Source: Cryptomeria japonica
Taxonomy: Eukaryota > Streptophyta > Pinopsida > Cupressales > Cupressaceae
Length of the DNA: 64,000 nt
Assembly (NCBI RefSeq): GCF_030272615.1
Contig: NC_081413.1
Span: 333,352,302 to 333,416,301 of the forward strand
Direction: 5' to 3'
A model generated the notes under the pieces. That model was given only the letters and a program-made list of their open reading frames with translations, searched no databases and was not told the DNA's origin. Numbering within the stretch: the stretch's first letter is position 1; each line of letters opens with the position of its first letter. Below, in pieces: positions 57,413 through 64,000 of the stretch. Made by a program: the position numbers and the translations under genes.

Positions 57413-58692
57413 TGTAGACACCTAAAAATGTCTCATTGATGATGTACTAATTATTCCTCTAATTGATTAAATAATCTTTATTATTTAATTAAGTCAATTA
57501 AACTTATTCTTCTAAATTCTTCTAATTTCATATTTCCTCATCATCTTATTAATTATTCTATTTCCTATTCTTTCATCATTTCATCATTTAATCATTTTCT
57601 AAATATTAATTAAATATTAATTATTTAATTAATTAATTCCCTAATTTAAGTAATTTTTATTATTTAAATAAATTATTAATTACTCAATTTCTATCTCTAA
57701 TCATCTAATCATTCAACCCTCTTCTAAAGTATTAATTAAATATTTATTATTTAATTAATTGTAATTTAATCCTTTAAATTAAATAATCTTTATTATTTAA
57801 TTAAATTCTATTTCTAAAATAATTAAATAGTTTTTTTAAATTATTTAATTAACTAATTAATTCTTCCAATTCCAAATCCCCAAATTCTAATTTCATTTAA
57901 TTTCATATTCTTCTAATTTCTTCCAAATTCAAATACATGTGCATGATTTCAAAAACCAAATTGAAAATCAAAGTTAAGTTCTAAATATATTCAAATGCTA
58001 AATTGAATTAATAAATTCAATTATTTGAATAATATCTCATGCAAAGATTAAATTAAAAATCTAAATCTAAATGCAAGCACATGTTAAATTAATTAATTCA
58101 ATCAATTAATTAATTAAATCATTTATCTTTTCAACTTCTATTTCCATCTTTCAGTTAGCTTTTTCTAAATTAAGCTCTCTGTGTCATCTTCTTTATTTCC
58201 ACCAATCATTCTTTTTCTTCCTTTAGTTAACTCTTTCATCAATCAGTTGACTCAGTTAATCTATTCAATCTATTGAGTTTCACTCCTACAATCAACAGTT
58301 CATCTATCAACTTGCATTTGACCTCACCTGAGTTTACACCTCTTGATCATTCTGTTCCACCTTTCAATCAATCTTCTCCAATTTTCTATAAAATGAGCAT
58401 CCATTCTCCATTTTGAACAATCACGAACTTTGAATCTTTGTGCCACTTGCAGGTTACCAGCGCAATATCTGAGAGCCATCATACCACGAAGAGAAGAAGA
58501 GCAATGGAAGCAATATGCACATCTTGGAATAGGGAGTTTTATTTGAATTGATTTCATTCTTAATTCCTATTTTGCTTGATGATTGCATTATTTCATTGTC
58601 TAGTTTGTTAGATTTGTTAATTAGACAGGGATTCGTGATTTCCCTGGTGTTTCTAATTGATAGCTTTAAGATGAATTCTAGCATGCTTTACA
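57413..58692 (+). mobile_element. 3' LTR of gypsy I
   Basis: 1280 bp, nearly identical to the 5' LTR, with TATA box at 58387. Most differences from the other LTR are C/T or G/A substitutions. Ends ...GCATGCTTTACA. Confidence 0.93.
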
Positions 58693-58697
58693 TAATC

Positions 58698-58992
58698 TAC
58701 TAATGCAGTCATGAATATAACACCAAATACCTATCTCCATCACTCCTCTAAAACCTCATCATCCAACTCTTCATCAATTGCCTGTACCGGTTGCATGAAT
58801 GCAACTCTTCTCTTGTTTATTGGTTGAGGACCTATATGTCCGTTCACTAGTAAATTGTGTTTTCTACCAGTTATGCTTTACCGGTTGGCCTAATAGACTT
58901 ATATGACTATCAAAACATAGTTTCCACCAATGAAAACATAAAACAAGTCATCAATCAACTCTTTACATCAAGACATCATCATCAAGCCAACA
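58698..58992 (-). mobile_element. LTR of copia E, second part
   Basis: The remaining 295 bp of the LTR begun at 37803, resuming after element I and its target copy, and ending ATCAAGCCAACA directly before the polypurine tract. Confidence 0.82.
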
Positions 58993-59302
58993 ATCTCCCC
59001 CTTTGGCATTGATGGCAACACTTAGGAAAATTTTTGTCAACTAAGTGTGCAATACAAAAAATGACTCTACACATACTCCCCCTTAGCAATTACATGCTCT
59101 TACAAAAATTTAAACCATTACAAGACTCATACTGCTACTCCCCATTATGATTACAACAAAATTTGACAGACTCTTTTCAACAACTACTCCCCCTTTGACA
59201 ACAATGACAAAGGAAAGTAAATATAGAAAAAGATAAATACATTTACATCAAAATTGCATCAAAATTGCATACCATATATAGATATAGGAGTTCAAAATGT
59301 TT
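58993..59302 (-). promoter_or_regulatory. Polypurine tract array of copia E
   Basis: The proximal tract ATCTCCCCCTTTGGCATTG is at 58993. More tracts are near 59080 (TACTCCCCCTTAGC), 59134 (TACTCCCCATTATG) and 59187 (TACTCCCCCTTTGACAACAA). Same layout as A, B and H. It lies between the LTR and the stop codon of the accessory ORF. Confidence 0.7.
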
Positions 59303-62300
59303 TTAAAATGCAATTTTAGAAAAAGCATCACTAAAATGAGACTTTAATTATTTCAAATCATTATGCCATGTCTCCAAAATAGTTTTAGTTATGTCTGTTG
59401 AACATAGAATACCACTGAGAGGGGGGTGAATTAGTAATTTCTAAGCTTTATCTATTTCTGAACTCTCTTCAAAATATCAGTTATTCACTTAACCACTAAA
59501 CAGTCATACTGGTAGAACAAGAAAGAAAGCCAAAAAGATTATTCACGGTAATGTAACTCACAACACCAGAATTATGAGGAAACCCCAATATGGGAAAAAC
59601 CTCAGTGAGAAAAGTTGTTAGAGTCTTCTGCTCCAATCCAGCCTCACAGGTAAAATACTGACTTACAAAGATTTAGGGCACCAACCCTTGCACCAAGCTT
59701 CAACTTGGCGATGTATATTTAAATACTATTAGAATACAATTAAGGCTTCTTGTTACAAATGAGTTCTACAACTCTTTGATCAAATAAATCACTGTCGGTT
59801 GACAGTCTTTTCTCCTCCACTGAATCTCACACTGTCAGTTGTGAGATTACTATCTCTAATTCTCAGCCTCTATTATCTTTCTCTCTCTCTTTCACACAAT
59901 CTCTCAACGTACCGTGTCACACTTGGATGCTGCCTACTCTGCCACACCTTGCTGGTTAGGCTCAATTGCAAGACTATAGTTATGACAGTAGTATCCTCTC
60001 ACTGGTATGCTTGCTCATGCACATTGCAACTTTCTTGGAGATATTTCTAAGGCTTAGCACTTCTTCTCCTTACTCACTCTTTCTTGTCTTCTTCTACTTC
60101 GTAGCATCAACGTATTTTGCCTTGAGTTCTCATCTCTTATCCTGTGATATCCCACTAGATAGTAATTCAAACTCCTGAGTGGTTAGGGTTTCCTCTTACC
60201 GCCATGATCTTCATGAGATCTAATCGAGCCTGTCTTGAATCGATCACCTGTCCTTCAATAAATGGACTTGTACACGGTTTCCCTTATCCAACACACATTT
60301 TTTGGAAATAGCAATCTCGAACATGATCTTTTGCCTTGAAATCTGTCGACACATAAAACACTTCAGTTTTCCTTTTCGAGGTCTTCCTAAATTAGATTTC
60401 CTTTGCATTGATCTAGGCGCCAACTACTTTTTGATCTTCCTCTATCATTCTTTCTTCCTTGAGCCACAACAGTCAGTTAAAATCCCACGATTTGTGGTTG
60501 TTTCATTAATGGCGATTATTTCTTTCAATGACCTTGTCGATGGGGCTTCACTGACCACAACATGTTTGCCACCTCTGCTCCACATGGCATCACAATGATC
60601 AGGACATGGCCCACCAACACACAGTCGGTCCAGCAAACACATACTAGTACATCCCTTTGCCGGTAGAACTTTCTTCTTCTGTTAAATGGTAGAGCACACT
60701 ATACCGATAGCACATCTTCACCTTAGTGGTTTGTGACAACTTTAACATTCTGCCTCTTCAACATAAACAAGCAACCAACCTTCAGGCTGGTATGTGCCTT
60801 ACCAGTAGGCCTTCATTCTTTATTCTCACACTCATGTGAATATCCATCATGCCGATTGACATCAATGATAACTTAGTGTCAAAATGCCAACAATGTCCAC
60901 ATGTGTCTTTATCTGTCCAACATGCTCCTCCATGGCATCTATGGTACTCATCTTCTATGTTGTAAGGATAGCTTTAGATTCTTTATAAGCTCTTTGCAAT
61001 ATTTCCACATTCAGTATCAGTTGTGTCTATAATTATTGCAGTGATCTGATCCTCTTAACACGTTCATTTTCATAAGCTTTCAGCTTATGCTAAAGTTCAA
61101 CAATCGATCTTCCAAAATTGATAGCAGAGTCATTAAAGAGCTTGAATGACTCACTAAGAACTTCAAGTTCTTTCTTAGCTTCCTCCTCCTTCTTCTTCAA
61201 ATCAGCACAAAATAATGAAAACTTAGAAACAATTGAGAGGATTTTACCTCTGGTTTCAAGTGTTTCTTTTAAATAGTCCTTATTGATAGTAAGAGCAACT
61301 CTCCCTTTATCAATTTCAATCATTAAGTGCTTTGTTCTCTTCTTCTTGTAATCTTTCTCAACACTGACATAAGTTGCATCTTCAAATGATTTCATTTGCT
61401 CTCTAGCATCAGAAACAAGTTGCCCAAGCTTGTCAATAGGAGTGGCAAAGTTATCAGTATCAGTCTCCGGTAGGAGACTTGACAAAATCTCAACATCATT
61501 CTTTATTGTTTTTTCCTCCTTCTGCTGCTCTTTCATCCTCTTCTTCTTGGCTCAAGATTGCATGGTAGTTGCAATCTCCATCAACTCAGTTGAGCTCAAA
61601 TTGTCAATGTCTAGTGGTCCTTTGATTCTTATAGCATCATCGTCATCTTCATCTACAATTTTATTAGAAGTAAATGATAGAGATGTCACTTTAGGTTTTG
61701 TTTTCTCTATTTCCTTCTCTTCTTCCTCTTTCTTGTCTTTAGATTTATCCTCTGTCTTTTCTTCTTCCTTATTCATTTCACTGTCATTTACTAGTGGCAG
61801 ATGAGTATCAACAGTCTATGTATGTACCAATGGATTTTCATAGCTCTTATTTTCTTTATCTTTCTTCTCTTCTTGTTCATATTGTTATTCAGACATTTGT
61901 ACATCGTCAACCTACACATTTATATTATCAGTTGCATTCACATCATTAGTACCAGTGTCATCATCAGTAACGACAACAGTCTTTGTTTGTGTGTTGATCG
62001 GTTGATCATCTATCGGCTGGTCTCCCATTACAATTTCATCAGGTTGAAAGTCACTGATATAAACATTGTTCAAAATATCTTCTATCTCAAACTTCTCTGG
62101 TTGCTCTTCCTCCTCAAGAATCAAACCCAGTAACTTCTTCAATATCAGCTCATTTTCCATGTGAACTGATTGGGTCTCACTAATTAACATTCTTGTCAAC
62201 CTTTTCTTGGATCTAAAATATGATTTATCCTTTACCAGAGTTTCATCTATCTCCTCTCTTGTAGCTTCAGGTTGTAGATTTTTAAGAATGTACTCAATAA

Positions 62301-64000
62301 ATTCTCTATCTTGTTTTATGGCTGCCTACCATCTAGCCTCAATCTTTTCATAAAAAGAATTTGGAATCTGCCCTTGCAATTCAATTAGGGATTTACTATA
62401 TTTATTCATCATAAAAACAATTGCATCTTCTATATGCCTTTGTTCATCCTCACCAAAATTATCATATAGTTTATCCAAGTCCTTAAGAATTCCATATTCC
62501 TTAATATGCATAAACATCTTTTCAAAAACTATAAGCTTAGTTATCAGTTTCTTTACCATCTTAACAATGGAAGCTCCAACATCCTTTGATCTCTTACCAC
62601 TAGCTCTTAAGGCTTTTTTCTCACCTTTTGATTCAGTTTCTTCTTCATCAGAAGCTACCAGTTTCTTTGCTTGTCCCTTTTTCCTTTTCTTGTAAACTTC
62701 TTTCGCCTTGGTTTTTTTAGGTACATGGGGCTCAACGATTTTTCCTTTCCTCATGAATTGAATCTTGGAAGGTTTATCCTTCTTTGCCTCTGTAGGTGTC
62801 TCCTTCACCATTGTACTCCTTGTTTGTCTACCGGTGCTGGTACTGGTTGGGGCACTAGACGCTCATGTTTGTTGTGCAACATGTCTTTCTCTTACTTCTG
62901 CAATGATGTTCTTAGTAAATCCTTGTTCAAAAAATGCCTCCACTTCTTTTCTCACTTTCTTAGCAATTATCGGTCTGTTAAGTTTTGAATGCACTTAAAG
63001 GAATTTATCCTTGTAAGTGCCAAAACATTTTGTTGTTGTATCTACTGGTTGTGAAATCAAATGATCAACATATGCAATCAGAAGATCCTTGTCCACTACA
63101 TATCCCATGGGCATAACCCATGTAGTCTAGGGCTCAGCTGCCTCCATCATGCAAGTATCTGTATCAACCATAAAGAAAATTATGTTTTCATACCGGTTGA
63201 CAACCTTTGCTGATATCCTTTCCATTGCATGCATTTTATTTTGAAAATCTTTAAAATAACCTCACGCAATCTTCTCCAAATCATTACCCAACATTCTAAT
63301 TATGTTCTTCATCTGTAGTAGTGTCGATGTGTCATTAGACAACTGAACATCACCAATACTAGGAAAACAATTCTGAAAGTAGAAAAATAACCCAATGATC
63401 AACTATACAAATTTAAACTTCAATCTCTTATCCTTCTTGATGGTCTCAAGATTTAGCATTAGTTAAATTCGCAATGCCTCAGACAAATCATAATCAACAT
63501 CTTCCTTTTTCATCTATTATGTGGTATGAATGGCTACAACAGGGATGTTGTTCATCCTACTAGAATGATATATCCGATAACCAATAACCATTGAAGCATA
63601 TTTAACTACCAGATCATTAATATTATTCACTGTCATTTCTCTTCCATCCCATCTTGAATTAGTCAGCCTTTCAACATCATTTTTAGGAATGGATCTCAAT
63701 ATTGGAACCTCACCAGTGGCACAAAATCCAGTGACTACATGAATAAAATATTTTGTAATCTTATGTGATCTGTTAAGCCACATAAGTTGGTCGTGAATCC
63801 TGCTAAGAATATATCTGACATGTTCACCATCAAAATCATCAATGGAATTTAGTGCATGGTGAAAACCTTTCTCGGTAACCTTCTTAAATTGTTCCTTTAT
63901 CACTTTGTTCTTATCACACAACAATCTATATTGGTCAAAGATCGCAATAACACCAAGATCCTCCAATTTGAAATGATATAAAGATCTAACATCTTTTACA
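59303..64000 (-). pseudogene. Copia E accessory ORF (continues past the window)
   Basis: From the window's right edge to 60893 every readable block (63999-63517, 62811-62326, 62199-61912, 61776-61552, 61536-61090) lies in one frame, separated only by stops, many at codons one C-to-T step from Gln. After solo LTR G the frame resumes and ends at TAA 59303: over 1050 codons visible. The N-terminal part (IPKNDVERLTNSRWDGREMT, VIGYRIYHSS) is globular, then comes a Lys/Arg-rich segment (KKRKKGQAKK), then acidic stretches, then a long Lys/Glu coiled coil. It occupies the env-like position between pol and 3' LTR, as in Sireviruses, but I see no membrane segment. Function unknown. Gag-pol of E would lie right of the window. 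Confidence 0.72.
59396..60892 (-). mobile_element. Solo LTR G of a copia element
   Basis: 1497 bp with a perfect ATGTC duplication (59391-59395 and 60893-60897). It begins TGTTGAACATAG and ends ATGCCAACA. It has GAGAGGGGGGTGAATTAG near 59416 and the GAGGAAACCCCAATATGGGA core near 59577. It splits the C-terminal coiled coil of the accessory ORF of E. Plus-strand ORFs inside (59799-60598) have no domain support. The strand is assigned by analogy with A and B. Confidence 0.92.

Larger units (their letters stand above)
38685..58692 (+). mobile_element. Ty3/gypsy Tat/Ogre-type element I (20 kb)
   Basis: LTRs at 38685-39963 and 57413-58692, about 20 differences counted by eye. Flanks GAATC (38680-38684) and TAATC (58693-58697) form a near-perfect target duplication. 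Order on the plus strand: repeat-rich leader, ORF1, small ORF, gag, protease, G-patch, RT, RNase H, second RNase H, integrase, a non-coding repeat-rich spacer, an antisense plant mobile domain gene, PPT. ORF1 before gag, a second RNase H after the first, integrase last and accessory antisense ORFs are properties known for the Tat/Ogre lineage. It is the youngest large insertion here, yet all ORFs contain stops. Confidence 0.93.

Noticed and set aside
59799-60598. Plus-strand ORFs with hydrophobic stretches
   Set aside because: They lie entirely in solo LTR G, which has defined borders and target duplication.

Overview
The window reads as plant nuclear DNA made almost entirely of nested retroelements; I found no host gene, rRNA or tRNA. 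The domain sets (Ty1/copia gag-pol, Ty3/gypsy of the Tat/Ogre type with two RNase H modules, an L1-type LINE with DUF4283 and a trailing RNase H, a plant mobile domain gene), AT-rich base composition and 1.1-1.7 kb LTRs point to a seed plant with a large, repeat-rich genome. A gymnosperm is my guess, not something the sequence proves.

Layout. Element C, an old element on the minus strand with no visible ORFs, supplies the backbone: 3' LTR at 1-1826, non-coding interior 1827-5147, PBS at 20457-20467 and the start of its other LTR at 20470. Copia element A (5148-20453, minus) sits beside C's PBS. Copia element B (6582-14375, minus) sits inside A's LTR with a perfect 5-bp target duplication. A LINE (20618-30018, plus) sits inside C's second LTR with a 17-bp target duplication, and solo LTR D (25305-26803) sits inside the LINE. 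Next come C-like non-coding sequence (30036-32543), a truncated copia element H (to about 35480, minus) and another diverged C-like stretch (to 37802).

From 37803 to beyond the window end lies copia element E (minus). Its LTR is split by a 20-kb Ty3/gypsy Tat-type element I (38685-58692, plus; LTRs of 1279 and 1280 bp, about 98% alike by eye). Element I carries leader repeats, an ORF1 interrupted by solo LTR F (42178-43238), gag, protease, a G-patch, RT, two RNase H domains and integrase. Downstream of pol it has an antisense plant-mobile-domain gene with a recognisable intron. Element E shows only its 3' part: a very long accessory reading frame, broken by solo LTR G (59396-60892), then a polypurine-tract array and the LTR.

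The most interesting pattern is that three unrelated retroelements (LINE ORF3, copia E accessory ORF, gypsy I antisense PMD gene) each carry an extra gene built as a globular domain followed by a charged, acidic, probably coiled-coil tail. All are decayed by stop codons, many explainable by C-to-T change. Other notable points are two adjacent in-place inversions in one LTR of B, and a 20-22 bp ACGCAWTCGC repeat shared by the leader of element I and the intron of its antisense gene.
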